Source: Entamoeba invadens IP1 (taxonomy: Eukaryota > Evosea > Mastigamoebida > Endamoebidae). Taken from it: 64,000 bases of DNA. The stretch's first letter is position 1. Each line of letters opens with the position of its first letter. Below the pieces are notes generated by a model. It ran no database searches. It was not told the origin of the DNA and worked only from the letters and a program-made list of their open reading frames with translations. Below, in pieces: positions 1 through 10,299 of this stretch. A program made the translations under genes and the position numbers. Where the stretch lies: the NCBI RefSeq assembly GCF_000330505.1, contig NW_004191722.1:69713-133712 (forward strand), given 5' to 3'.

Positions 1-1
1 A

Positions 2-3000
2 ATGCTCAGAAACAAGTACGAAATTGCTTCCATCATCGATGTGGTATTAAGCCATGTTTCCAGTCACTCACAAATGGTTGTCGAACACCCAGAGATCTGT
101 TACACAACAGATAACTGCCCACATCTGAAGGTTGGGTATGCCTTTGATTCACTTATACACAAGTGCATTGATGATATCATCAACTCGAATTATAATGACA
201 ATTTAGGTATGTTCAATACCCCAGAAGACGTCAAAAAGTTCATCGGGTATTTTAAAGAGAAGTACATGATACCAATGCAATTCTGGTTGTACTATGTCAT
301 CGATGTTGAGAAACACAAGTTGGCATACATACAATACACAAAGGAAAATCCAAAAGCAGAGAAAGGGAAAACTGGATCACCAGAGGAATTGGCAAAGAGA
401 ATGGAAAAGTATGTACAAACGGATGGGACGTACGAGAAAAATCACATCACTGTGCCAATCAAAGACGTTTACTCACTCGTACCGGGTCTTGACGAATTTC
501 TGAACGCACTCGACGTTCTCAATGTGGATAATTACAGGCACTACGACAACGATGTGAATGCTGCTATTCAAAACTGTTTGAACAACTTGATGTACAGCTG
601 CTTTGATCCAAACGGACCCCACGTGAATAAATTTACTCGGGAAGTACACATACTTCCTTATTATTTCCAAGTGATTGATGGGGTCAATTCGAAAAACGAA
701 AAAGTCCATTTGGTTGCAGCCCACCACGGCTGGATCTTTGGAGGAGATCCATTTTTCGACTTTGTTGGAGACAAGTCGTCGAAAGTGTATATCAGAAGAG
801 AGGCAATAGTCTGGGAAGATTCGCTGAAACTGAATTATGGAACGACTTATAAGGGACATGAATACATCTGGGACCATATGAAAGAGTATGTGTGCTTGAA
901 TGCAAAATTGTTTGATGGACTCAGACTAGATAATTGCCACAGTGTGCCACTTCCAGCACTTGAGTATATATTAAACCACGCAAGAGAAGTTAATCAAAAC
1001 CTCATTGTTCTGGCAGAATTGTTTGCGGACAATGCAGACGCTGTTATTCAATATGTTGTGAGATGTGGTATTCAAGGACTGGTCAAAGAGGCATTAAGAG
1101 GAAAGACCCCAAGTGATTTGAATGGTGTTGCGTACCAAAGCAGTTGGTTCAAGCCCGTTGGGGGCATCTTAGAAGAAAGCGTGTATGACGAACTCCCAGC
1201 AGACGTTCAACCAATGGATGGGTGGACGTATGACTTGACACACGACAATGAGCCACAAGAAGGCAATAGAAATCCAAACGACAGTTTGTCGACTTCAGCT
1301 GTAGTTGCGATGACAATTGGAACAATTGGAAGTGTGAGAGGCTACGACGAGTTGGTTCCATTTAAGATATCATGTGTCACCGAAAGAAGATTATACAAGA
1401 AGTACGATTGGAACGACTTGAAAAGTGTTGGGATATCAAAGGGAAAGAGCGAGTTGAACAAACTCCATGAAAGACTTGCCATTGAAGGGTACTCGGAGTT
1501 TTATGGAGAGATCAACGGTAATTTAGTCATTCTAACAAGAAGAAACCCGAAGACACATAAGGTGGTTATTGTCTACGCCCATACATCATTTTTGGGGAAC
1601 AATTCTGTGGTGCCAAACACAAAGAAATTCACATTGAAGGATTACAAAGTCGACAAATTTTTGTTCTTTGGTGCTTTAACGACTGGGCTTCTCAATTTGA
1701 CAAATCCAAAAGCGAAATACATTTCTGGGAATAAATGCATTTGCGACTTCACAACAGAGTATGACGTTGTCAATGAGTTTGTGACTGTGGAAGACTCGGA
1801 CAATTGCGCCAAAGTCGAGTTCAAACAATTTCCCGCTGGAAGTGTCTTAGCTGTTCAACTTGATTTGATAAACCCACCTAACACGAATTGGAATATACCA
1901 AAGTTTCAATTGAAACCACAAGACTTATTCAATGTATTCTTTGGAACACCAGAGGAAGTGGGAGCGGAGAAATTTGAAGTGTTCCATCATGAGACATTGG
2001 GATTCGTTGGACTTGGTGGAGTTTTACCGCTGTTAGTGAACGACTTGTCTCAACCAATTTACGAAAAGCTCCGCAATGGAGGGCTTGATCACATCGCCCC
2101 ATACATTACACAACTTGTGAAAGACACAGCACTGGGACAATTCACAAAAAGTACTCTTCTTGAAATCTCGCGGTTCCCCAAGTTTTTGATTCCAAAATAC
2201 TTCGCAGCGTTTATCAAAAAACTCTTTGCGTCACTTGTTCCATCCACTTTTGAGTCAAGACTCGAATTGGCAGCATCCCAATTTTACTCGGATTGTAAAG
2301 GCACTCCACTCATTGCAAATGGTTTAGTGCCAGCCAGTCTTGGTATTAAAACGGAGAGTTTATGTGCCGGAATACCACACTTTCTCACTGGATATATGAG
2401 GAACTGGGGAAGAGACACTTTCATTGCTCTCAGAGGAATTTTGCTGAGAAATGGTCGTTTTGAAGAAGCTGAAAATACGATTCGTGCTTACTTGTGTGCG
2501 ATGAGTCACGGACTTATTCCCAACTTACTTGATGGTTGTGTCAACTCCAGATACAATGCGAGAGATGCAACATGGTTTTGTATGTCGGCCATTGTAGATT
2601 ACTGCGAGATGGTACCACACGGCGAAAGTATACTCGACAAGATGGTGTACCACATAGAAACAACTCAAGAAGTGCTTACACGGGTTAACAAGAATAAAAA
2701 GAGAGAGATGACTGTAAGAGACGTGATGCAGTCGATACTTGAAATGCACGCAAACGGTATTCATTTCAGAGAGAAGAACGCTGGACCAAAGATCGACTCT
2801 GTGATGACGAGCAAAGGCTTTGATATTGACATCACACTCAACCCAGAAACGGGATTCATTTCTGGAGGCAATGAAGCCAATTGTGGCACTTGGATGGATA
2901 AAATGGGCAGTTCCACGCGTGCTGGCAATTGTGGACAACCCGGTTCTTCGCGTGACGGTGCCGATGTCGAAATTCAAGGACTTTTAATGAAGGTGTTACA

Positions 3001-3709
3001 CTGGATTAATACAAAGAAGGTGTTTCAACACGAGGGCGTGAGAATTAAACTGTATGGCGAATTTACATACGAAGAGTGGGAGAATAAGTTGCAGGCTAAC
3101 TTCTCGAAATACTTTTACATTCCAAGCACCATTGAAGATGACAAAAAATATGAAGTGCAAAGTGCTTTGGTGAACAAAAGAGAGATATATAAAGACGTTG
3201 TTGGTTCGATAAAGAAATGGCCTGACTACCAACTCCGACCAAACTTCTTGATCACTTTAGTTGAAGCTCCTTCGATGTTTGTTGGACACGAAGATGAAGT
3301 GAAAAGTGTTTTGAAGAGTGTGAGAAAGCTCTTGGTTGGTCCTCTTGGGATGAAAACACTCGACCCAACGGACTGGAGCTACAAGCCAAATTACTACAAC
3401 GAAGATTCAGACGACTATTCCACAGCTAATGGGTTGAATTATCACAATGGGCCAGAGTGGGTTTGGCCATATGGATACTACGTGATGGCAATGCTCATGT
3501 ACAACCCAGACAACTTAGAAAAGGACAAGTTAAAGACGTATTGTCGATCGTTAATGTTTAATCACTTCAAGTACGTCAAAGAAGATAAGTGGATGGGACT
3601 TCCCGAATTGACAAACTGTGACGGTCATAGGTGTTACGCGTCGTGTGTTTCGCAAGCGTGGAGTGTTGCGACATTATTAGACGCTACAAAGAAAGTCGAG
3701 GAGTGGTAA
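2..3709 (+). CDS. AGL: Glycogen debranching enzyme, C-terminal part (5' truncated by window edge)
   Basis: Bifunctional 4-alpha-glucanotransferase and amylo-1,6-glucosidase that removes branch points during glycogen breakdown in the cytosol. The visible 1235 residues already cover both catalytic halves. The transferase half has the nucleophile motif GLRLDNCHS (about residue 306), the acid motif LAELF (about 338) and LTHDN (about 414). The glucosidase half has MRNWGRDTF (about 800), GGNEANCGTW (about 954) and DGADVEIQGL. Eukaryotic family members are about 1500 residues, so roughly 250-300 N-terminal residues lie upstream of the window; the ATG at base 2 is probably internal. Stop TAA at 3707-3709. 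It belongs with hexokinase at 12263 in glucose supply from glycogen, a major store in Entamoeba trophozoites and cysts. Confidence 0.93.
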   Translation: MLRNKYEIASIIDVVLSHVSSHSQMVVEHPEICYTTDNCPHLKVGYAFDSLIHKCIDDIINSNYNDNLGMFNTPEDVKKFIGYFKEKYMIPMQFWLYYVIDVEKHKLAYIQYTKENPKAEKGKTGSPEELAKRMEKYVQTDGTYEKNHITVPIKDVYSLVPGLDEFLNALDVLNVDNYRHYDNDVNAAIQNCLNNLMYSCFDPNGPHVNKFTREVHILPYYFQVIDGVNSKNEKVHLVAAHHGWIFGGDPFFDFVGDKSSKVYIRREAIVWEDSLKLNYGTTYKGHEYIWDHMKEYVCLNAKLFDGLRLDNCHSVPLPALEYILNHAREVNQNLIVLAELFADNADAVIQYVVRCGIQGLVKEALRGKTPSDLNGVAYQSSWFKPVGGILEESVYDELPADVQPMDGWTYDLTHDNEPQEGNRNPNDSLSTSAVVAMTIGTIGSVRGYDELVPFKISCVTERRLYKKYDWNDLKSVGISKGKSELNKLHERLAIEGYSEFYGEINGNLVILTRRNPKTHKVVIVYAHTSFLGNNSVVPNTKKFTLKDYKVDKFLFFGALTTGLLNLTNPKAKYISGNKCICDFTTEYDVVNEFVTVEDSDNCAKVEFKQFPAGSVLAVQLDLINPPNTNWNIPKFQLKPQDLFNVFFGTPEEVGAEKFEVFHHETLGFVGLGGVLPLLVNDLSQPIYEKLRNGGLDHIAPYITQLVKDTALGQFTKSTLLEISRFPKFLIPKYFAAFIKKLFASLVPSTFESRLELAASQFYSDCKGTPLIANGLVPASLGIKTESLCAGIPHFLTGYMRNWGRDTFIALRGILLRNGRFEEAENTIRAYLCAMSHGLIPNLLDGCVNSRYNARDATWFCMSAIVDYCEMVPHGESILDKMVYHIETTQEVLTRVNKNKKREMTVRDVMQSILEMHANGIHFREKNAGPKIDSVMTSKGFDIDITLNPETGFISGGNEANCGTWMDKMGSSTRAGNCGQPGSSRDGADVEIQGLLMKVLHWINTKKVFQHEGVRIKLYGEFTYEEWENKLQANFSKYFYIPSTIEDDKKYEVQSALVNKREIYKDVVGSIKKWPDYQLRPNFLITLVEAPSMFVGHEDEVKSVLKSVRKLLVGPLGMKTLDPTDWSYKPNYYNEDSDDYSTANGLNYHNGPEWVWPYGYYVMAMLMYNPDNLEKDKLKTYCRSLMFNHFKYVKEDKWMGLPELTNCDGHRCYASCVSQAWSVATLLDATKKVEEW

Positions 3710-4050
3710 TTAGATTTTTCTTAATGTTTTGTTTTAGCAAATATCTTATTCATATTGATTTTTTCTGCCACTCAATTTGCCTAAAGTAATATATTAAATT
3801 ACTCTTATCAAATCATTTCCTCAAATTGTTTACAAAATGAGGAAAAAGAATTACAAGAAAGTTTTTAAACTATAATTTATTATAAATTAATAGAAATATG
3901 TATTAATTCCTTCACAACCAATGAATAAACCCTGGAGCTTTTTGAAAGATAAAAAAAAGAAAAACAAGAGGAAAGGTGAGCTTTTTCAAAGTAGGGTTTA
4001 TGTAGGTCAAGATAATGATAAAAGGAAAGGAACTTTGAAAGGAAGAACCG
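3710..4050. other. Intergenic, AT-rich
   Basis: About 340 bp between two plus-strand genes. I see no coding potential beyond antisense shadows of the next gene. GA-rich sequence (GGAAC, GGAAGAACC) sits directly before the ATG at 4051 and may hold the GAAC-type core promoter element described for Entamoeba. Confidence 0.5.
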
Positions 4051-7000
4051 ATGGACTTCAAGCAAGTAATACTGAGTCTGAATTCACCAAACAATGAGTT
4101 ACGAAACAACGCTGAAAAACTGTACATGAATGCACTAGAGAATGACTCAAACAACTTTCTGAATGCACACGTAGAACTGATGTCCTCACCAGAAGAAGTC
4201 ACAAGAAAAGCCGTGTTGGTCTATTTACACACTGCATTCAACAAAAAGATTCAACCCCCATTCTTCAATAGAATTGCACCACAATCACAAAGTCAGCTGT
4301 TCTTACATCTTATCGCCTTATTCAAAAACGAACCAAGCGTTAGTGTGATTCGATCAGTGTCGGACGTCCTCACTGATATTTGCATCAGTCTCTCAGCGTC
4401 TGAAACATACAACTTTCAAAGTTACTTTGACACGATATTGGCTATTATCCAATCACCAATTGTTAACCAAAGACTCTTGTGTCAAATGTGCATTTCTTCT
4501 ATGCTTCTCATCATCACCGACGAACAACAACTGAAATTCACACCAACGTTGCTTAATGTGTTGAAATTGGGTATGGCAGACACTTCTATTGAAGTCAATT
4601 TGGCTGCTTTAGATTCGTTTATTTCATCAATCTCGTTGTACGACAAAGAAACGATGCAAAAGGAACAACGCACCTTCATTGAATTGATGCCAAGTGCAAT
4701 TCAAGTCTTTGGCAAAATATTAGCGACAAACGACAGTAAGTTGATTGCCCAAGCCATAGTGATTTTAGATCAATTCTACGTTGTCCCCAGAGAAATTACA
4801 AAGAACTACATCATGATGTTTGTGCATGGTCTTATCACTGTTGCCAACAACACCGCCTTTGTGACTGAAATCCAAATTAGTGCTATTAATGCGATTTTGG
4901 AAATCGTTGGTCCATTCAAGTTGTTGTTCAAAAGAGAGACTGCGGCGATGAATTCTGTTCTCGAGAAGGTGTTTTTATGGTCGAATATGCTGAGTAATGA
5001 CGTTCAGTCGTGGAACAATCTTGAAGACATCGAAGAGCCCGAGGAAGAATTAGCGGAAGGGATGTTGATGAAGATGGGAGAGATGTTTGGAGGGGAGATA
5101 TTGTATAACTTTGTCATGCATCATATTGGAGAGACGTGGACATCGCAGTACACCACTTTGAATTGGTTTTTGTTGTCTTTAGAAGATGGGAGACACTTCT
5201 ACAAGAACAATTTGGATAGTTTGATTGCGTTGGTGCAGAGATTGGTAACGAGCCAACACCCCCGCGTGCGCTACATGGCACTCAAATTGTTAGATAACAT
5301 CAACAATAAGTTTGTGAAGAGAAGTCAACGATATATCGAGTTTTCATTGAATGCTGCGAACTCAGCATTGAACGACCAGTTTATTCCCGTTATTCGATGT
5401 GGATGTGACATCATTTCGACGATCATTGATAACGACATGGTACCCCCAAAAACGTTTGAACCGATTGCCTCTGCGATGTTACAGAAGATGATTGAGATCA
5501 TGGAGAAGTCGCAGAACTACAAACTGTTCATATCGGCACTAACTGTGATGAACTTCATCATTCACTATATGAAAGGGTACATCAACTCCATTGTGCCTGT
5601 GCTCTATACGTTCTTGAAGACTAAGTTGGTCTATACTGACCAAGCGTATGCTCGTTCTGATGAGAAAGACAAGTTAAAGTTATTGAAGATCAAAGCGCGG
5701 TTGATTGAAGGGATGTCGTTAATTGTGTTTGCCTCCGTCCAATGCGTATCGGCTGACATGGTTGCCGAGATCTTTGGGATCGTCTTTAAAGTCTTCAGTC
5801 TTCCCGACACTGAGAAGGATGAGCTGATGCCATATGCGGAAAAAGCGTTGACAAGACTCTCCCCGTTGATGAAAGACAAGATGGCGCCGTACTTGCAAAC
5901 GATCGTTCCCTGTGTTGTACAAAAGGCAATGGCAAAGCCGCGAATCCAACTGAATGATGAAACCGTCGATATTGGCGATGACTGGGCTTCTTCGTCCTTT
6001 TTGGGGACGAATGTATCTTTGAAGACGTCCGATATTGATGATAAGGTCGATGCCTTGTCTACTCTCGACTTGTTTGTTGAAGAGCTTGGGGAGTTAATGG
6101 TTCCTTATATCGAGCAAATGACGCCATTAGTTGAATGTATGTCCTTCAGTATGGACTCTTCTGTTCGAATGAAAGCGGTGACGTTGACACGAACGATGTT
6201 TAAGAAGCGAATGGAAGTCCTCCGAAAGACATACAATGAACGCGCGGTCGCGGAGATGAAGAGCTCTGAATTTTACAAGAAGATGTTTGTGAAGTTTGTG
6301 ATGTGCATTAAGAAAGAAATTGAAGACACTGTTGTGTTGCATGAAGTTGAGTCGTTCCGAGAGATCATTGAAGACCTTGGGGTGAATGGGTTGACTGGAG
6401 AAGAGCTGAAAGTCCTCTTTGAGATGTTCACGTTTGTCTTCAATGATTATAAGACGTCCGAGAATTACAAGAATGTGGCGAGCGAAGGACTTCAAGCACT
6501 TACGGACGAAGAGATGGAGATGATTAACCATTCGGTGGAAACAGAGAGCGATTCGGTGATGACCTGTGGACGACTCTTTGAGTGTATAGTGATGAATAAC
6601 ACACAGATGTACTGGGAATACTACCAAACCATATTGAACCCACTTGTTATCGAGTTTTATACTGGTTCAGAAACATTCGTGTCTGTTGCTTTGCCGTATT
6701 TGGGAGCTTTGGCCACTGTTGGGAAGCGCGAAGAAATGGCGCTACAGCTGACGAGAGACATTTTGAATAAAATTGGGACAGAAAGTGGACTTGATGCGCA
6801 ATTCAATGGGATGGTAGTGCTTGTGTCTATCTTGAAAACATACTCGGACGAATTTGTCAAGAACGTTTTAGAGGCGATTGTGGTCAAAATGAATGTGATG
6901 AACCAATTAAGGGGCGGCGAGCGAAATGATTTGTTTGAGATGGCCACGATGGTGACCGGAGCGTTACTCATCTTCCATCAAAACTTGTGTAAAAGTGTGG

Positions 7001-7338
7001 GGATTGATGTGAAGAATAAAGTCGAAGAATGGTTTGGAACAGCTATTAATGTACACACCGTGGGGGAGTTTGCGATTGACTTGTCGATCGAGGCGGTACT
7101 TGCGGGAGTACTTATAATCGATACAGAAAATAAATTGAGTATGTACGTCAACTACATTGGTAACACTATGGAAGACGAAACCCTCGACGGAGCACAGTTC
7201 GCTAAACTTAGAAACGTACTTGCGATTTTGAAAGCTAAGTTCTCGGACGAAGTGTTTGGTAAGATTTGGAACACACTCAGTATCGACGCTAAGGCTCAAT
7301 TCACACTCGTTATCACGGGGAAAACACCACTTGAATAA
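4051..7338 (+). CDS. IPO5: Importin-5/Kap121-like karyopherin beta
   Basis: Nuclear import receptor built of HEAT repeats that carries cargo through nuclear pores under Ran control. The protein has 1095 residues, close to human importin-5 (1097) and yeast Kap121 (1089). Order and wording match the family: an N-terminal repeat with SLNSPNNELRNNAEKLY, a central acidic loop with EDIEEPEEELAEG (about residue 330), a HEAT unit with HPRVRYMALKLLDNI (about 408), and the characteristic DDWASSSFLGTNVSLKT followed by VDALSTLDLFVEELGE (about 650-690). It could be the related importin-4; importin-5/Kap121 fits the DDW segment better. The ATG is the first in frame and there is no sign of an intron. Confidence 0.85.
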   Translation: MDFKQVILSLNSPNNELRNNAEKLYMNALENDSNNFLNAHVELMSSPEEVTRKAVLVYLHTAFNKKIQPPFFNRIAPQSQSQLFLHLIALFKNEPSVSVIRSVSDVLTDICISLSASETYNFQSYFDTILAIIQSPIVNQRLLCQMCISSMLLIITDEQQLKFTPTLLNVLKLGMADTSIEVNLAALDSFISSISLYDKETMQKEQRTFIELMPSAIQVFGKILATNDSKLIAQAIVILDQFYVVPREITKNYIMMFVHGLITVANNTAFVTEIQISAINAILEIVGPFKLLFKRETAAMNSVLEKVFLWSNMLSNDVQSWNNLEDIEEPEEELAEGMLMKMGEMFGGEILYNFVMHHIGETWTSQYTTLNWFLLSLEDGRHFYKNNLDSLIALVQRLVTSQHPRVRYMALKLLDNINNKFVKRSQRYIEFSLNAANSALNDQFIPVIRCGCDIISTIIDNDMVPPKTFEPIASAMLQKMIEIMEKSQNYKLFISALTVMNFIIHYMKGYINSIVPVLYTFLKTKLVYTDQAYARSDEKDKLKLLKIKARLIEGMSLIVFASVQCVSADMVAEIFGIVFKVFSLPDTEKDELMPYAEKALTRLSPLMKDKMAPYLQTIVPCVVQKAMAKPRIQLNDETVDIGDDWASSSFLGTNVSLKTSDIDDKVDALSTLDLFVEELGELMVPYIEQMTPLVECMSFSMDSSVRMKAVTLTRTMFKKRMEVLRKTYNERAVAEMKSSEFYKKMFVKFVMCIKKEIEDTVVLHEVESFREIIEDLGVNGLTGEELKVLFEMFTFVFNDYKTSENYKNVASEGLQALTDEEMEMINHSVETESDSVMTCGRLFECIVMNNTQMYWEYYQTILNPLVIEFYTGSETFVSVALPYLGALATVGKREEMALQLTRDILNKIGTESGLDAQFNGMVVLVSILKTYSDEFVKNVLEAIVVKMNVMNQLRGGERNDLFEMATMVTGALLIFHQNLCKSVGIDVKNKVEEWFGTAINVHTVGEFAIDLSIEAVLAGVLIIDTENKLSMYVNYIGNTMEDETLDGAQFAKLRNVLAILKAKFSDEVFGKIWNTLSIDAKAQFTLVITGKTPLE

Positions 7339-7910
7339 TTTATCAGTTTTATTTTCTTATTCAGTTTAGGTTGCAGTTGGGAGTTTGATTGTTTAAGATT
7401 TTTAGTAGCAAATTATAATTATTAAGTACTATTATGTTTAATACTATTTAATAATAACATTTCATATCTATTTTGACACATTTTGAATATCTCATCTTTT
7501 ACAATTAATACATATTTTATTAAATTACTATAAAAAAACGGGAAAAAGAGAGAAACATTTTGATTGGAATTATTAAGAAAACAAAGATATTCTTGTGAAA
7601 CTAATAATAGATAATGTTAAATCATCAAAAAAAGCAAAAAGAAAAAAAAACAAATAAAAAAGTAAATTGTGTTTGAAGTTGCACTGAACCATTTTTATTC
7701 GAAAACTATAAATTGCTATCAAATGTGCTATTAATTTTAGTTAAAAGAAAAACACATAACCAAAAAAATGATAAAAAAAAGAAAAAAAAATGGCATTTTC
7801 AATATCTTTGAAAAAAATAAAAATATTTAAAATTTTTAGAAAACATTTGTTTTTGTGTGTTTTTTATCGAATTTTTGGTGGAAACTGATTTTATACACAA
7901 ATACAAGGAA
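7339..7910. other. Intergenic, A/T-rich
   Basis: 570 bp of A- and T-rich spacer with several poly-A runs just before the gene at 7911. Nothing coding is recognisable. An open frame runs upstream from 7911 to 7857 but has no ATG. Confidence 0.5.
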
Positions 7911-9425
7911 ATGGAACGCAGACCATCGAACCCAGAAATCATGCATCGTTCATCGACGTCGGATATTATAAAGCGTCAGAGACATCGAGAGAGAGTGGAT
8001 GTAACACGAATCAATGCTACAAATGATTACATTATGTCACTGGAAGATATCATTCAGAAGAAGAATACACAGATCATTTCGCTGAATTCCAAAATAGAAC
8101 AATTCAAACCACTAACGGACTTCCAACAGAAGAGTGACCCGACACAATGCGCGGACGCAGTGATCGAATTGGTGCTCAGTTTGTTGGACAATAAGACGTC
8201 TGAGATCAAAGAAAAAATATTGAAGAAGTGGACGTGTGCGCTCCAAACAAAACAATTTATTCAGACCCCAAGAAGCGTGTTTAAGTCATTCACACTGTCA
8301 CCACGAAAACCAAAATTTCAATACGTCGACGTCAACGAAGAAGTCCCAAAAGTCGTTGTGAAACCACACAACGAAATTATGATGCCGTGCTATCACAAAA
8401 AGGCTAAACCTAACGACAAACTGTTTGACTGCTTGGTCGACGAATTTTGTTCGGGGCAGTCCGAAAATTACGAAAACTTCCAAATCCTCACGAAGTTGTT
8501 TATCAGCCCACTTCGAACACTTGCACTTGCACATCTTGAAATCAAAACACTTGACATTGTCATACCATTTGTGATGAGGGTGGAGCGTAACATCTCGAGA
8601 TATCTCTTATTAAAAGAGGAAGACATGTGGGACAAAATTAAGACGGTCTTCCAGGAGATGGCAGAGAACGTCTCACTGATTTCCGGCTTTGAAAATAGTG
8701 AAATACACTCAGCGATATCCGAAGCGTGCACAGACGCCAATTTCAAGAAGGAACAAGAAAGCAAAATTAATGAACAAAAAAGCTCGAGTGAGACACAAAT
8801 ATACCCCGTCACCTTTTATTTGGAAAGTCCACTGATTTGGTTCAAAGAAAAGCGATTGAAGATGCTTGAGGACTTACTCGATGCCCTCTCACCAAGCCAC
8901 GCGATGTATCAATCTCTCAAAGAGTGTTATTTAGTATATACCGACTTATTGAAAAAGTACGACGAAATTATGAAGGAAAAGGCATCAGAGAAAACCCTTT
9001 TGAAAGTTTCTGAACTTGTAAAAGATCAAGAGGTTTTCAAAAAAAGTCGGAAGTTGTTGCACTTTGGGGCATTAAAAGTTGTTGAAGAAAAAGAGGACTG
9101 GTGTATGGGATTTTTGTTCAGTGATTTGTTCTTATTAGCAAAGCCCTCTGTACCAAAAGAATATACCAAAGAGAAGGAGTCCTTACTTCGGTTTGAAAAT
9201 GTGCCATGTGGGACTGATGTGGAGGTTCTTAACAAGTATTCATTTGACGAAATAACGCAGTTTGACTTGACACAATTCGATGTGAAGAAGATAGTCGATA
9301 ACATCACATTGATCAATGCATTCATGATCCAAGCAAAGAACTTTAAGCGACATTGTGGTTGTGTCAATTCAAGGGAGAGTCAAGAATGGACTTCAGCGTT
9401 GATCCACATCAAACATATAATTTAA
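7911..9425 (+). CDS. Small RhoGEF-like protein with degenerate DH and a PH domain
   Basis: 504 residues from the first in-frame ATG. The N terminus is basic with a short coiled coil (DYIMSLEDIIQKKNTQI). Residues about 165-260 look like the first helices of a Dbl-homology domain (FCSGQSENYENFQILTKLF). Residues about 385-500 look like the PH domain that follows DH: KLLHFGALKVV, then CMGFLFSDLFLLAKP, ending in a helix with SREWTSALI-like spacing. DH-PH proteins load Rho-family GTPases and E. histolytica has dozens. The DH middle is divergent, so exchange activity is uncertain; the PH end is the firmer call. Confidence 0.6.
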   Translation: MERRPSNPEIMHRSSTSDIIKRQRHRERVDVTRINATNDYIMSLEDIIQKKNTQIISLNSKIEQFKPLTDFQQKSDPTQCADAVIELVLSLLDNKTSEIKEKILKKWTCALQTKQFIQTPRSVFKSFTLSPRKPKFQYVDVNEEVPKVVVKPHNEIMMPCYHKKAKPNDKLFDCLVDEFCSGQSENYENFQILTKLFISPLRTLALAHLEIKTLDIVIPFVMRVERNISRYLLLKEEDMWDKIKTVFQEMAENVSLISGFENSEIHSAISEACTDANFKKEQESKINEQKSSSETQIYPVTFYLESPLIWFKEKRLKMLEDLLDALSPSHAMYQSLKECYLVYTDLLKKYDEIMKEKASEKTLLKVSELVKDQEVFKKSRKLLHFGALKVVEEKEDWCMGFLFSDLFLLAKPSVPKEYTKEKESLLRFENVPCGTDVEVLNKYSFDEITQFDLTQFDVKKIVDNITLINAFMIQAKNFKRHCGCVNSRESQEWTSALIHIKHII

Positions 9426-9500
9426 CTATATAGTACTCTTTCCAGTTATAAAAAATAAGTCTTATTCCTCTATAAATATACAATAAAACACATTCTAACT

Positions 9501-10214
9501 TCATTCATATTTACGACGAGACGTGTCTTCGTCCAGAAGTGTCGTGTGTTTAGCTCGTCCTTTCTTTCCCCAGTCACGCGTTTGTAACACTTTGGGTAAC
9601 AATGTCTTGTCCATCCAATCATTCCCCGTGGCCGCATCAAAGTCCCACTTTCCTTTAGTCACATCCCAATCACTTCCATCTAAGAAGAATGAGCCAATGT
9701 GATAATATTTCTGAAGAAACTTCCACTGCTTCTTCTTCCTCTTTTCTACGTCGTCTTGTGTTGATGACGAATCGTCCTTCTTTGTAAAGGCGACGAGCTT
9801 CGAAAGGTCTTTCTCAAACTCTAAATCGGCAAGATACTCTTTCTTCACGCGCTCCCATTCGCGAAGCTCCCACGCCTTATATTCGTCTTCCCCTCCATAT
9901 TCCTCCCCACTTGTAAACTCCTCAGTCGACTCATCCGCTTTCTTTTGCTCCTCCTCTTTTTGTAATGCCAGTTCGACCAACTTCTGTCCGATCGCCTGAC
10001 GGTTGATTTCCGTGATCTCGTCTTTCTGTATATCGACTTTCTCAAGTTTTTCTTCGAGTTTTTCTTGTTTTATATGAGGAAGATACTGGAGGGGGACTTC
10101 CTCTTCAGAACTTTCTGAATTGTCACCGTCGCTATACTCGTCTTGAACATTAATTTGTAAATTACCTTGTGAGACGGGTGTTTCAAATTGTTGGTGGATG
10201 ACACCTCTCTTCAT
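9501..10214 (-). CDS. MFAP1: MFAP1-like spliceosomal protein
   Basis: 237 residues. The C-terminal third matches the MFAP1 family: KQWKFLQKYYHIGSFF, then DKTLLPKVLQTRDWGKKGR, then a TTLLDEDTS ending. The N-terminal half is acidic and coiled (SSEEEVPLQYLP, then E/K-rich). MFAP1 (Spp381 in yeast) is a B-complex protein of the spliceosome needed before activation. It is about half the length of the human protein, lacking much of the acidic N terminus. Its start is 85 bp from the end of the U2AF large-subunit gene on the same strand, a second splicing factor; whether that adjacency matters is unknown. Confidence 0.85.
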   Translation of the reverse strand: MKRGVIHQQFETPVSQGNLQINVQDEYSDGDNSESSEEEVPLQYLPHIKQEKLEEKLEKVDIQKDEITEINRQAIGQKLVELALQKEEEQKKADESTEEFTSGEEYGGEDEYKAWELREWERVKKEYLADLEFEKDLSKLVAFTKKDDSSSTQDDVEKRKKKQWKFLQKYYHIGSFFLDGSDWDVTKGKWDFDAATGNDWMDKTLLPKVLQTRDWGKKGRAKHTTLLDEDTSRRKYE

Positions 10215-10299
10215 TGCTTATGTTCTTTAATTTATTCAGTTCGTTGTTCACTTTAAATTGTGAAAGAAGTTAACAAAAACACAAGAGAACAAGTAACAA

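Noticed and set aside
473..877. Antisense open frame inside the debranching enzyme, and many similar ones in all long genes
   Set aside because: Shadows of real coding frames: no recognisable product and the sense frame has clear family motifs.
7857..7910. N-terminal extension of the small RhoGEF from a GTG
   Set aside because: Eukaryotic gene; first ATG is at 7911. Non-ATG starts were also rejected for U2AF (12318), Tsg101 (24842), adenylate kinase (25855) and the AAGAB-like gene (46181); in each case an internal ATG fits the family.
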